DNA from: Monodelphis domestica
Taxonomy: Eukaryota > Chordata > Mammalia > Didelphimorphia > Didelphidae
Reading direction: 5' to 3'
Assembly (NCBI RefSeq): GCF_027887165.1
Contig: NC_077230.1
Coordinates: forward strand, 343,474,459 to 343,538,458
DNA length: 64,000 nt
Below the pieces are notes generated by a model. The model made no database searches. It saw only the letters and a list, made by a program, of their open reading frames with translations, and was not told the DNA's origin. Positions 33,700 to 45,199 of the stretch are shown here, piece after piece (position 1 is the stretch's first letter; the number at the start of each line of letters is the position of its first letter). A program made the position numbers and the translations under genes.

Positions 33700-34960
33700 A
33701 AGAATAAATAAACAAACATTCTCCTGTCCCTCCCCCCAAGTCCTTGGGGAATATAATCTTCCATTTACCTTCTCAGTTTCACACCTTAACTTAGTTTCTC
33801 CATAAAAACCAGACCCACCAAGCTCCAAGCTCCAAGGTTTCGGTGTCCCAGAACCTTGGCTTCTCAAGACTCCTCTGCTGGATTTGCAGTAACAATTATC
33901 TTGGGATCCCAGCTCCAAGGCTGACAATAAAAAAAATGGTGCACAAAGAATCTGAGAAAGGCTTTGAGTATGTCGGATGGATCTCCTATGGAAAATGTAT
34001 GAGAAACCAGGGACAAGAGTCACTAGGTGTGGAAGGTATGGAAGGCTGATCCCTGATCCTTGGAGGCAGTGCCTCTTTGATGAGGTCAAGGATCTGCCCG
34101 AGTAATCAGATGGTATAGACTTACAGTAACTCCAGTGTGCAGGAACCATACGGTAGTTCAATAGAGAAAAGCTTGGTGGATCCTGGATCATGGAAATGAC
34201 GGGAGTCCTTGCCCCCAATGAGCTCCCAGGCTACTTGTGTGGGAATAGTAGTCCATGAGAATTATTTACTTGGAAAAATTACAAAGATGGTGTAAGGAGA
34301 CATGGAGGAGTATATTAGCCCAGAAGCATCAGCAGAGGTGATTTTGTTTGATTTGGGTTCAAGGAGAAGTACACCAGAGGCAATGCTTAATGGAGCAAGA
34401 AATTGGCTGGGCAATGATGGGAAAACATGGCTGGGGCTGGATCCAGATGATGTGAGACAACTACTACCAGGCTAGGCTCCAGTGCAGGCATTCCAAGGGG
34501 CAAAGGGTTAAATACACCTGGACCTGTTTCTGGTCCAGATCAGGCAGCTGATGAGAAGGACGTCAGAAAATGAAAACCACAATTCAGACAATGTATACAA
34601 TGACTAATATAATATTAAAAAAAAAACAACAATGCTGAAAAAAAGCAGTTTGAAAGACCCTGGGCAAGTCCAATCACCTAGTCCTTACCACTCTTCAGTC
34701 TTAAAATCAGGGCTAAGGCAAAAGGTGAGGCTTTTTAAGAAAGGAAGTTTGGATGGAGAACTGAACTTGGAATGTGAGCAAAATTTGTGGTGCTGAAACA
34801 AATCAGAACCAGAAGCAAAACCAAACCCAAATCAGAAATTTGGAAACTAAGAGTTTATTGAGTTGTCCAGCAAGGGAACCCTGTAAACTAGAGGCAGAGA
34901 CTCCCCCAAGAACAAAATGTTGTTTGTTGTTTAAAAAATGTCTGACTTTTTCTGTCTCCA
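33700..34960. other. Unassigned stretch, no gene recognised
   Basis: A 219-codon minus-strand frame ends inside the SINE at 33559 and starts at 34218. It has no known motif and is not supported as a gene. A partial plus-strand SINE lies at 34650-34735. Bases 33700-33950 look a little LTR-like but no end repeats were found. Confidence 0.3.
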
Positions 34961-35166
34961 TTTGGGGTTTTCTTGGAAAAGATACTGAAGTGGTTTGCAT
35001 TTCCTTTTCCAGCTCATTTTAGAGATGAGGAAACTCAGGCAGACAGGGTTAAGTGACTTGTCCAAGATCCTATAGCTAGTAAGAATATGAGGCTGGATTT
35101 AAAATCATGAAGATGACTTCCTGATTCCAAGCCCAGGGCTCTATCCACTGCAGCACCGAGCAGCCC
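34960..35166 (-). repeat. Mar1-type SINE, minus strand
   Basis: TTGGGGTTTTCTTGGAAAAG, TTTAGAGATGAGGAAACTCA, TATCCACTGCAGCACCGAGC. Confidence 0.8.
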
Positions 35167-35840
35167 CTGCTTTTGCTTTATAAGTTTACTCCATTCACTT
35201 TTAGGTTTTTTGTATGTGATTGTTCTTTCTAAGCATATTGTTGTAGTTGTTGGGTGTTCTTGGTTCCACTGACTTCATTCTGCATCAGTTCATGGAGATC
35301 TTTCTCCGCTTCTCTGAATTCAATACACACATCATTTCTTACAGCACAATAATATTCCATTACCTTCCTACACCACAGTTGTTTTTTTTTTAACAGTTTC
35401 TAAATGGCTAAGTATCTGATTTGTTTCCAATGATTTGCTATCAGAAAAAGTAATTCTATAAATATTTTGATGTACATGGGAATTTTGTCCTTATCAATAG
35501 CTTCCTTGGGATATAATCTCAGTAATGGAATATCTGGATCAAAGGGTATGGCCATTTTAGTTATTTTATTTTCCTAATTCCAATTTGCTTTCCAAAAATG
35601 GTTGTCCATTTCACAGTTCCACCAATAAGGTATTAGTGGGCTTTTGTTCTACACTTCCTTCAGTGACTACTTTCATTTTTTGTCAGTTTTGCCAATTTGC
35701 AGAAACTGAGGTGAAATCTCAGGTTGTTTTGATGTACACCTCTCTATTATTAGTGATTTGGAGCATTTTTTTCTCATGTGGTAGTAAATGCTTTGCAGTT
35801 CTTTTGAGAATTATTTATTTCCTTTGACTTTTTTAAAATT
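35167..35840 (-). repeat. Old L1 3' part, minus strand
   Basis: TTCTGCATCAGTTCATGGAG, GCACAATAATATTCCATTAC, ATATCTGGATCAAAGGGTAT and TCCACCAATAAGGTATTAGT: the complement of L1 ORF2 C-terminus and 3' UTR. Confidence 0.8.
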
Positions 35841-36107
35841 GAAAAATGACTGTTAGTCATATATATTTATGTATACATATATGACATGTATACTACATGT
35901 GTTAATTGTTTATGTCATAGATTCCAAATCTTATCAAAGAACTTTGATACAAAGATTTCTTTTCCCATTTACTTCTTTCTCTTCTCCTACGTGCATTAAT
36001 TTTGTCTGTGCAGAATCTTTTCCTCTATTTTTAAATAGGACACCAAGCCTCAGAAGAGTCATAACTTGTACAAGATAGAATAAACAAGCCAAGAGCAAAG
36101 TTTAAAT
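35841..36107. other. AT-rich DNA, nothing recognised
   Basis: ATATATGACATGTATAC-type runs near 35860-35900. No supported feature. Confidence 0.3.
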
Positions 36108-36425
36108 TATATTCTTGGGTCACACAGCTTGGCAGTTTCTGAGGCTAGATTTGAACCCAAGTCTTCCCGACTCTAGACATGGTGCTTTCTCAGTTGTGCT
36201 ACCTAGCTGCCTCCTTTTTCAGAAGAGGAAACAGGGGAAAGCTAAGTGGTTCAGTGGATTGAGAGTTCAGGCCCATATATGGGAGGTCCTCAGTTCAAAT
36301 CTGGCCTCAGATATGTCCTAGCTGTGTGACCCTGGGCAAGTCACTTAACTCTATTGCCTAGCCCTTACAACTCTTCTGCCTTAGAACCAATACACAGTAT
36401 TGATTCTAAGATGGAAGGTAGAAAG
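36108..36425. repeat. Opposed WSINE1-type SINEs
   Basis: Bases 36108-36212 are a partial minus-strand copy (GTGCTACCTAGCTGCCTCCT at its end). Bases 36234-36425 are a plus-strand copy (CTAAGTGGTTCAGTGGATTG ... GATTCTAAGATGGAAGGTAG). Confidence 0.8.
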
Positions 36426-36579
36426 AAGAGGAAACTGAATTTTAGAAAAAGCAGAACTTGTATTCAAAACCTCATCATCTGATCTGAGATAGAACACTCT
36501 TTCCACTCCTCCACAGCATCATCTCAGTTTGATGCATTTTTATTAAGCACCTAACTATGCCCCAGTCTTTGTTCCACAT

Positions 36580-36608
36580 TGAGAAGACAGAGAGAGAGAG
36601 AGAGAGAA

Positions 36609-36667
<59 letters not shown>
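36580..36667 (+). repeat. (GA)n microsatellite
   Basis: About 80 bp of near-perfect AGAGAG with one GAAAT interruption near 36605. Confidence 0.97.
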
Positions 36668-36672
<5 letters not shown>

Positions 36673-36774
36673 GGAGCCCTCTCTCAGTCTAACGGGAAAA
36701 AGTCCTAGGGAGTTGAGAGGTGGTATAGTTGAAAGACTACCAAAATTGAAATCAGAAAAGCTTGAGTTCTAATC

Positions 36775-36900
36775 TTTTTTTAATTTAATTTTTAAATTTA
36801 GAATATTTTTCCATGGTTCCATGATTCACGAGTCCCCTTCCCCTTGCTCTTTTCTCCCCCTTCCCAAAGCTGGCAAGCAGTTCCACTGGGTTATACATGT
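36775..36900 (-). repeat. L1 3' terminus, minus strand
   Basis: TTTAGAATATTTTTCCATGG, then a C/T-rich run and GGTTATACATG. It is the complement of an L1 3' UTR end, as at 49225. Confidence 0.65.
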
Positions 36901-38265
36901 TTGAGTTCTAATCTTGCCACAGACACTTGGCAGCAGTGGGGTCCTGAGTAAGGAACAACATTTCGCCCTCAGCTTCCTCGCCTTGTAAAATGATGACAGT
37001 AATAACACCTACCCCATAAGTGTTTAATCAAATGAGAACAAATACAGGTGCTTTGAAAACTTTAAATAAATCCTACAAATGATTAAATACAAAAATAATA
37101 CTGATACAAGAGATAGTGGAATAATTGCAATATAATAAAAGCCCAGATTTGAGGTAGAAGAGATCTCTCTCAAGAACAGGCAGGGAGAAAGATCTCAGAG
37201 GAGGGGGCTTCTGAGTTGAGTCTTTTTTTAAAAATTAATTTTAATTTTGTTTTATTAATTTGTTTTTTGATTTGGGTCTTGAAAGAAAAGAAGGATTTTC
37301 ATAGGATTTGGAAGAAGAAGGAAGAGACAGAGCTAAACTATCATCATGTAGAGGTGGCATTAGACCCCCAAGCAGACTTATCCCCTGTGGAGCTGGTCAG
37401 CTAACCAGTCTCCTGAGAAAGAGAAGGAAGAATTGCCCTGAAATGGTAAATGCAATAATTAGCTGAGTGATGGGTGCCATCTGCTGGACTTAACAGAAGG
37501 TGGAGTTCTCAGTGAACTTTCCACTGGGAATGATTAATATGCAATGTAAAGATTTGCTAAAAGACAAATACAAAGAGAAGAAAGAGTCTTATGAAATTCT
37601 ATTAAATGCTTTCCAAGCCTGCGGAGAGCAGAGAAATGTGGAGAGCATCCAAGAACAGCAAAAACGGAGCCCACAAGGTGGAGGAAGGGCATGGATATCC
37701 AGTCACGGTGTCCGCTGTGGGTCCACTGGATCCATTATAACAAGCATGATGATAGCTCTCTGACGGGTACCGGTCTGAGCCAAGGACAAAGTCAAATCTG
37801 TTGTTGGACAGGCAAATAGGTGTATGGAGCAATAATGTACCATTTCTGCTGGTCTAGTCACTCTGTCCCTCCCCACCAAGACTCCCAGCCTCTGGGAAAT
37901 TCAGCATCATCAAGGCTTATGCACAGACACCCTTTGGGACCCACTGAAAGGCTGACAATAAATATAGGTGGAAGCTTTTAATATAATTAGCACATAATGA
38001 GTCAGTGCCAAGATAGCAATTAGCAACAGCATCAAAAATTAGCCCAAGAGAGTTCAAAGCAATACAGTGGAGGTAAAATGTCAAAGTCTGAGGAGTCAAA
38101 CAGGGAACTAAGTGGCTTAGAATAATACCTGGTTGTATAAGTCATTCTGAGGGAACCGAATAGGGCAAGACAGAGAGGAACTCAGAGTTTTAGGAGAGCT
38201 GCAGTCTGTGGAATAATATGGACAAATTTACTGTCATTATTGATGAAGTTCGCAGGACAAGCCCA
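36900..38265. other. No gene recognised
   Basis: A MIR-like piece lies at 36900-37050. Bases 37500-38260 appear unique, with a GC-richer patch at 37610-37790 whose frames (up to 87 codons) carry no known motif. Confidence 0.35.
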
Positions 38266-38269
38266 CAGG

Positions 38270-38645
38270 GACTGTCCTGGGACAGAAAAGGTCTGAGTTC
38301 AAATGTGGCATTGGATACTTACTAGCTGTGTGACCCTAGCCAAGTCACTTATTGCTAAATGAGAAAGATAGTAGCACCTACCTCAAAGGGTTGTGAAACT
38401 CAAATGAAAAAAAATTTTTTTAAGTGTTTAGCATAGGGGGCAGCTGGGTGGCTCAGTGGATTGAGAGTCAGGCTTAGAGACAGGAGGTCCTGGAGTTCAA
38501 CTGTGTGACCCTGAGTAAGTCACTTAACCCCCATTGCCTAGCCTTTACCACTCTTCTGCCTTGGAACCAATACACAGTATTGATTCCAAGACAGAAGGTA
38601 AGAGCTTTAAAAAATAATAATAATAAAGTGCTTAGCATAGTACCT
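38270..38645 (+). repeat. MIR-type SINE interrupted by a WSINE1-type SINE
   Basis: The host MIR runs 38270-38435 (TACTTACTAGCTGTGTGACC...GTAGCACCTACCTCAAAGGG) and resumes at 38626. The younger SINE is 38436-38625. The junctions share AAGTGTTTAGCATA (38422-38435) and AAGTGCTTAGCATA (38626-38639), a one-mismatch target-site duplication. Confidence 0.88.
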
Positions 38646-39480
38646 AGCATATGTTATTCACTCATTTTCAGTCATGTCTGATTCTTTGTGATCCCATTTG
38701 GGATTTTCTTGTGTATTAAAAAAAGATAAAAGAGGGAAGTTTTATACCCTGAGGGAAGCTTGGACTTTTGGTATAGAGAGGAAGAAAGAGAGGAGAACCC
38801 CCTTCTCAAAGCGGGGTTCAGGAGAGACAGCAGATATAATGAGTTGGCTCAGAGAGAGGAGGGGGGATTTAAAGATTTTCCCCCTTCTGCCTTCCCTCCT
38901 TAGCTAAAGCTGCTCTCCCAGATTCACTCTTGTCCCTCTTGTCCCCCCTCCACTACTTGAGACCAAAGGGTCTCCCCTTGATCTATTCACTCACACTCAG
39001 CTTGGGGAACTTTTAATGTTAACTCAATCAGGTAATACAAAAAGAAATAATGGGCAGGGAAGAATGGGAAAAGGAATGTGGGAAAAGGGGGTCCCTGTCT
39101 CTATCTAAACCCTTTCCCCTCCCTCCTTGAGTTTAGGGAGAACTCAGGCCTTGGCAGTCTGAGGCCCCTGAGAGAAAGTCATGTTGACCCACCCCTGGGC
39201 AACAGGAGCTGAGGTAAAGTCTGCTCAGGTTTCTTTTCAGAAGTCCTTTCAATTGGAAAGTGTTGGGGGGAAAGATTTCCAGTCACCAGCAGGAAAAATG
39301 GGTAACCCTCAGGAGAAAGTCTCCAACTTCTCTCATCGGCTTCTCAAGACTGAGAGACCTTCACTGGTCTCCCAGCCAGTCTTCTCCTCCTCCAGATTCC
39401 ACTCCTGGGGCCCCTCCCCCATGGAAGTGATGAATTTCACATACTCTTCAGCCTGGCACTTTTTCTCTAGTGTCAGCCTC
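38646..39480. other. Mar1 scrap, then unassigned block
   Basis: Bases 38650-38712 are a minus-strand Mar1 end. Bases 38712-39470 match no family I recognise and are richer in GC and in CCCTCC/GAGAGA runs. A fossil LTR is possible. The 130-codon frame at 39181-39573 is partly SINE and has no known motif. Confidence 0.3.
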
Positions 39481-39484
39481 TGTC

Positions 39485-39735
39485 ACATTTGGCAAAAATA
39501 CTGGAGTAGCTCTCCATTTCCTTCTCCAGATCATTTTACATATGAGGAAACTGAGGAAAACAGGGTGAAGTGATGCTAGTTTGCCATTTCCTTCTCCAGC
39601 TCATTTTATAGAGGAGGAAACTGAGGCAAATATAGTTAAATAACTTTCCCAGGGCCACCTAACTCTTAAGTGTCTGAGGCCTGATTTGAACTCAGGAAGA
39701 ACAATCTTCCTGTTTCCAAAATAAGCACTCTATCA
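39485..39735 (-). repeat. Mar1-type SINEs, minus strand
   Basis: Two overlapping or adjacent pieces: CTCCAGATCATTTTACATAT at 39524 and TTTGCCATTTCCTTCTCCAG at 39580, followed by GAGGAAACTGAGGCAAATAT. Confidence 0.75.
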
Positions 39736-41035
39736 AAAGTCAGGAGTCAGAAAGATCTGAGTTCAGATCCTATCTCAGATACAGACTACTATTGGTCAGA
39801 GGCATCCCCTAAATTCCCATGTGGCTTATAATTCTGACTGTTCCACAGTTTAGGGATTTCTTTCTTGAAATTCCATTTGCATCACAAGGAGAGAGCAAAG
39901 CCAGATACTGTTCATAGAACTTGCTGTGTCCTTCCTTGATTAGGATCGTGGGCAACCATCATCCCATGAGTCCAAATAGTTTTAGCAAAATAGGACCCAG
40001 ACTTTCTACCTAGTTCTGATTTGGCTTAGTTGCTGGGCATAGCATTCTGACCAAAACCGAACAGACTATGAAGCTTATTAATTAACCTCAATTAAGCCCA
40101 GGAAAATCCATCTACCCAGGGATCCATATGCAAGTCAGAAAAACTACCCCTCCTTTTGGACTTTGGAGAAGACATCTTTTGACTTCTTTCACCATTACCC
40201 CTACATCCTGGGACTCTCTAACCAACAATTGTATGTCTTCCATGTAATCAGACTTGACAATACCCAAAACTACTACCGCTTCTTTCTTAGGTGAACTTAA
40301 AAATCTGGTTTTTATTGACCCAAACCATCTACTTCAAAAAGGAATTTCAGAGCTGGGTAATATGTCTAAGGCAGTTTGAGGGCAACTCTCTCCTGCATGA
40401 GGCATTGCCAGGTCTAATCTGCTATGCCCTTTCTCCTTGCTTGAACTGAAGAGTCATTTGACCTCCTGCCAGTGATGCCATATTATCTTGGGTTCCTGGC
40501 AGTCATCCTAACCTTAAGAATTGGAGTGGTATAAATGTCAGACTTAACACAGGCAACATAAGTCAGCGGGATTAAAAGAATGTTGACTTAGCTTGTAAAG
40601 ATACAGATGTCAAACAAAGGGCAAGGGTGCCTAGTGATGGGCCTGGCTCTGGTTCTGTTTCTGTTCTGGGGAGTGGTAGCACCTCCCCTTTGTGTCCCTT
40701 TTTCTCCAAAGACAATGAACTAGTGATGGCTGGTGAAGCTCACTACTCATCTTGCTAGATGCCTTTGATAAGGTCCTAGGGATGCCAGAGACCACTTGGA
40801 CCAGTGGAAAGCCTTCCATTACTCATAAGACAAAGAAGCCTTTCTGTTCTTGCTACTGGGGGGGCTATTAGTCAGTGGCCCTCCCTCATTTCCAAGAGGT
40901 TGAGAGGTCTATCTCCTCCATAGCCCAGGGCCTTCCTTCCAGAGATTCTATCTGCCTCATACCCAGGCAATTTTTTCAGTTTTGAATAATTTCAAATTGT
41001 TTTCCAAATTGGTGACCAATTTGTAGGTTATGAAC
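39736..41035. other. Unique-looking DNA, no gene recognised
   Basis: About 1.2 kb with no SINE or LINE landmarks except an L1-like scrap at 40980-41035. Frames do not exceed 62 codons. Confidence 0.4.
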
Positions 41036-41215
41036 CAACTGGGGATACAAAGAGAGAGATAAAGGATAGTTCCTACCCTGAAGGAGCTCACAATCTAATG
41101 AGGGAGACAACAGGCAAACAAATATATACAAACAATCTATACACAAGATAAATAGGGAATAATTGATAAGGAAGGCACTAGAAATAAAAGGGGTTCTATA
41201 AAAGGTAGAATTTTT
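41036..41215 (-). repeat. L2-related fragment
   Basis: GGGGATACAAAGAGAGAG, TGAAGGAGCTCACAATCTAA, GAGGGAGACAACAGGCAAAC, GGAAGGCACTAGAAATAAAA. It resumes after the SINEs at 41588-41625. Confidence 0.65.
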
Positions 41216-41588
41216 GGTGGCTCAGTAGATAAAGAACCAGGTCTAGAGATGGGGACTGGCTTCAAATATGGCCTCAGATACTTCCTCGCTATGTTATGTG
41301 GAGAAGTCATTTGACCCTAATTGACTGGCCCTTACAACTTTTCTGCCTTAGAAGTGTTACTTAGGGGGGCAGCTGGGTGGCTCAGTGGATTGAGAGCCAG
41401 ACCTAGAGAGGGTAAGTCCTAGGGTCCTGGGCAAGTCACTAACTCCCATTGCCTAGCCCTTACTCCTCTTCTGCCTTAGAACCAATACACAGTTTTGATT
41501 CTAAGATAGAAGGTAATAAGGGTTAAAAAAAAAAAAGTGATACTTAGAATTGATTCTAAGGGAGAAGGTAAGGGTTTAAAAAAAAAGG
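41214..41588 (+). repeat. WSINE1-type SINE inside a WSINE1-type SINE
   Basis: The outer copy is 41214-41363 plus 41535-41588. The inner copy, from GGGGCAGCTGGGTGGCTCAG to the A-run, is 41364-41534. The junctions share AAGTG.TACTTAG on both sides. Reading across them, the outer SINE body (TTCTGCCTTAGAA ... GAATTGATTCTAAG) is continuous. Confidence 0.88.
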
Positions 41589-42508
41589 TGGGATTTTAGT
41601 TGAGACTTAAAAGAAGTCAGGGCAAAGTCTTTAAACAAAATACTAGCAAAAAGACTATTGAAGATATATATCACATACATTATGATCAGGGAGGTTTTAT
41701 ACCAGGAATGCAGGGATGGTTCAATATAATGAAAACTATCAATATAATTGACCATATCAATAACAAAACCAATAGAAACCATGTGATTATTTCAAGAGAT
41801 GTGGTAAAAGCTTTTGATAAAATAGAACATCCATTCCTATTAAAAACCTTAAAGAACATCAGAATAAATGGAACATTCCTTGAAATGATAAATAGCATCT
41901 ATCTAAAACCATCAGCAAAAATTTTCTGTAATGTGGGAAAAACTAGAAACCTCAGTAAGATCAGGAGTAAAACAAAGATGCCTATTATCATCACTACAAT
42001 TCAACATTGTATTCAAAATGCTAGCTATAGCAAAAAGAGAAATAAGAAACTAGAAGAATTAGAATAGGCATTGAGGAAATAAAGCTATCACTCTTTGTAG
42101 ACATTATGATGGTATGCCTAGAAAATCAACCAAAAACCTAATAAAAAAACAACTTTATCAAAGTAGCAGGATATAAAATAAACTCACAAAAAAATCAGTA
42201 TTTCTCTACACTACCAATAAAGCTCAACAGCAAAAGATAGAAAGAGAAATCACATTAAAAAGAACTGTAGACAATATATCTGAGGATCTACCTGCCAAGA
42301 CAAACCCAAGAAGTATATGACCACAACTTCAAAACACTTCACACAAATAAAACCAGTTCTAAACAACTGGGAAAACATTAATTGCTCATGGGTAGGCCAT
42401 GCTAATATAATAAAAATGATAGTTCTTCCTAAATTAATTTACTTATTCAATGACATACCAATCAAACTACCCAATATTATCTCATAGAGGTAGAAAAAAT
42501 AGTAACAA

Positions 42509-42708
42509 GGGGGCAGCTGGGTGGCTCAGTTGTTTGAGAGCCAGGTTTAGAGACAGGAGGTCCTTTGTTCAAATCTGGCCTCAGACACTTCCAAGCTGTG
42601 TGACCCTGGGCAAGTCACTTGACCCCCATTACCTAGCCTTCCCACTCTTCTGCCTTGGAACCAATACTGTGTACGGTGTACTGTGTACAGAAGGTACGGT
42701 TTAAAAAA
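42509..42708 (+). repeat. WSINE1-type SINE inside the old L1
   Basis: GGGGGCAGCTGGGTGGCTCA to a short A-run. The L1 words AAAATAGTAACAA on the left and AAAATAGTAACAAAATTCAT on the right show a target-site duplication (AAAATAGTAACAA). Confidence 0.93.
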
Positions 42709-42858
42709 AATAGTAACAAAATTCATCTGTAAGAATGAAATACCTAGCATATTAAGGGAATTAATGGAAAAAATATGAAGGAAGGTAGCTTAGCTTAACT
42801 ATATTATAAAACAGCAACCATCAAAACAATCTGGTAGTGGCTAAGAAATAAAGTAGAG

Positions 42859-43176
42859 CAGTGATGGCAAACCTTTTAGAGCCTGAGTGCCTAAACTTTA
42901 ACCCACATGCCGCATGTGAACCCCCCAAATCCATAGGCCTTACCCCAAGGTAAGGGGAGGGGAAAAGTGCTACCATTGGGCTTCTGGGCAAAGGGGCAGG
43001 GGAAATAAGGAATGCTGCAGGTTCATATGAAGAGGGAAAGAGGAGAAGCCTGGCCCTGCTGGATTTCTAGTAATGAACTCTGGCAAACTCTGTGCTGGGG
43101 TGCAACAGCATGAGTGCCCACAGAGAGGGCTCTGCATGCCTCCTCTGGCATGTGTGTCATAGGTTCACCACAAAGG
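42859..43176. mobile_element. Nonautonomous hAT-type DNA transposon (MITE-like)
   Basis: The left end reads CAGTGATGGCAAACCTTTTA. The right end, reversed, gives a matching imperfect terminal inverted repeat (GGCATGTGTGTCATAGGTTC then ACC at the edge). It is flanked by 8-bp duplications AAGTAGAG (42851-42858) and GAGTAGAG (43177-43184). The element is 318 bp with no transposase. It sits inside the L1, whose sequence resumes on the right with AATGGAATTGACTAGG. Confidence 0.85.
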
Positions 43177-43658
43177 GAGTAGAGGGTCAATGGAATTGAC
43201 TAGGCACTCAACACACAATGGTAAATTACCATAGTAACCTAGTGTTTGATAAACACAAAGATGGAAGCTTTTGGAAAAAGAACTCACTATTTGACAAAAA
43301 CTACCAGGAAAACTAAAAAAATAGTATGATATAAATTAGGCTTAGACTAACACCTCATGCCATACACCAAAGTAAAGTAAAAATGGATACATGATTTATA
43401 AAGAGTGCTACCATAAATAAACTAGGGGAGCACAAAATAGTTTACCTGTCAGACCTATGGATAAAGGAAGAATTTAGGTCAAAATAAGACATAAAGGATA
43501 TTATGAGATATAAAATAGATATCTTTAACTATATTGAATTAAAAGGTTTCTGTACAAGCAAAATCTATTCAACCATGATTAAAAAGCAAACAACAAACAG
43601 GGGAGAAAATCTTCATAGCAAGTCTCTCTGACAAAGGTTTCTTTTGAAAAACATAGAG

Positions 43659-43862
43659 GGGGGCAGCTGGGTAGCTCAGTGGATTGAGAGCCAGGCCTAG
43701 AGATGGGAGGTCCTAGGTTCAAATATGACCTCAGCCACTTCCTAGCTGTGTGACCCTGGGCAAGTCACTTGACCCCCATTGCCTAGCCCTTACCACTCTT
43801 CTGCCTTGGAGCCAATACACAGTATTGACTCCAAGATGGAAGGTAAGGGTTTTAAAAAAAAT
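43659..43862 (+). repeat. WSINE1-type SINE inside the old L1
   Basis: GGGGGCAGCTGGGTAGCTCA through GAAGGTAAGGGTTTTAAAAA. The L1 words GAAAAACATAGAG on the left and AGAAAAACATAGAGAAC on the right give a clear target-site duplication. Confidence 0.94.
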
Positions 43863-44178
43863 AAAAAAGAAAAACATAGAGAACGGAGTCAAATTTATAA
43901 GACTATAAAACATTTCCCAATTGACAAATGGTCAAAGGATATGAAAAGGCAATTTTCAGATGAAAAAATTAAAACTTTCTTTAGTCATATGAAAAAATGC
44001 TCCAAATCACTATTTTTAATTAGAGAAATGCAAATTAAAATGACTCTGAGGTACCACCTCACACCCACCAGACTGGCTAATATGGCAAAAAAGGAAAATG
44101 ATAAATGTTGGAGGGGACATGGCAAAATTGGGACACTAATACACTGCTGGTGGAACTGTGAATTAATAAGACCATAAG

Positions 44179-45195
44179 AAGGGAGGAAAGGGAAGGAGAG
44201 TTTTCCTGCCTGTAAAGGCTCAGATATGAAATTGTCCTGCTTTTCCTGTCAAGTTAAAAACAGAACTTTCTCATATTCAGCGAGGTCTGTGGCTGGGTCT
44301 TAGTTTCTCTGCTTGAAAAATGAGATATATCCAATGATATACTAAGGTCTTGCAGTATCCCTAATACCATGAATGTTTGGTCCTTGAATTCCCAGGGTTA
44401 GGGTTACTGGTCTGTCTACAGGAAGAGTGGGAAATGATAATGATGGGAAGAAGGTCCATCACCTCTATCACCATTCAATCCAGCAGCTTCAGTCAGTAAA
44501 GCAATCTTCCTGAAGGGGTGACAAAATCGAAGCCATGTATCATAGGGTAATAGGTTTGGAGCCAAAAGGGACCTTACAGGTCATTAAGTCCAGTCTTCTT
44601 GTTGTATAGGCTAGGAAACTGACGTCCAGAGACATTAAGTGACTTGCCTAGGATCCTACAACTAATTAGTATCCAAAGTAGGATTTGAATCCAAGTCTTC
44701 CTGTCTCCAAGTTCAGTGTCCTATCTACTGCTTCACCCTGACCCAATTGTTTGGTCCTTTCCTTCCTTGGGACCCTTTCAGTGGTTTTTCTGATGTTTCC
44801 TCTGCCTAAGTCTCTGATGAGCCCCATTTGTTGATTTGCAGATGGACTCGGGACCTCAGGGATGAGAACCTGAATGTCCTTAAACTCCCTTCTCCAGTCT
44901 CCCTAAGATCAATTCTTTCTCCAATTGCTTTCTTAACTCCCTTCTTTTGAATTGTTCCTGCTGGTGCCAAATGATAGCTACAAGTGTAGAATATAGAGAG
45001 GAGCAAAAATCCTAGGGAGTCTCTGGACTTTCCAGGTTATTTGTTAGAACTAAGACAACTTGGGAGAAAATGGAAAAACTTCAAGGATAAAGCAAAGAAG
45101 AGAAGGACAATCAAAGCTGCAGAGGGGAATTCTAGGCTGGAGCTGGAGGCTGCTGGCATAGCGGCTTTGCCCAAAATAGAGCAGCTGGGGAATAT
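44179..45195. other. Unassigned DNA with an old dispersed repeat
   Basis: Bases 44450-44545 share a block with 52540-52590 and 54150-54230 (see findings). Bases 44545-44750 carry repeat text (GGGACCTTACAGGTCATTAA, GAAACTGACGTCC). Bases 44909-44977 were copied to 45247-45314. Confidence 0.45.
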
Positions 45196-45199
45196 GTGA

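Larger units (their letters stand above)
41620..44178 (+). mobile_element. Old L1 (ORF2 part), split by three insertions
   Basis: The frame 41600-42067 reads ...KILASKKTIED-like text, DQGGFIPGMQGWFNIMKTIN and AFDKIEHPFLLKTLKN, the L1 reverse-transcriptase region. Later parts match, in order, the young L1 at 20046-21540 (for example CSKSLFLIREMQIKMTLRYH near 44000). There are many stops and shifts. It ends at 44178 without a 3' UTR. SINEs at 42509-42708 and 43659-43862 and a hAT element at 42859-43176 are embedded. Confidence 0.9.

Noticed and set aside
33559-34218. 219-codon minus-strand frame
   Set aside because: It ends inside a SINE, has no recognised domain and no splice or promoter support. 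A frame this long is expected by chance in 64 kb of moderately GC-rich DNA.
37500-37790. Possible exon in a GC-richer patch
   Set aside because: No motif recognised, no good splice pair and no similarity to neighbouring gene families.
39181-39573. 130-codon plus-strand frame
   Set aside because: Its end runs into a Mar1 SINE, and the amino-acid content shows no motif or conservation I recognise.
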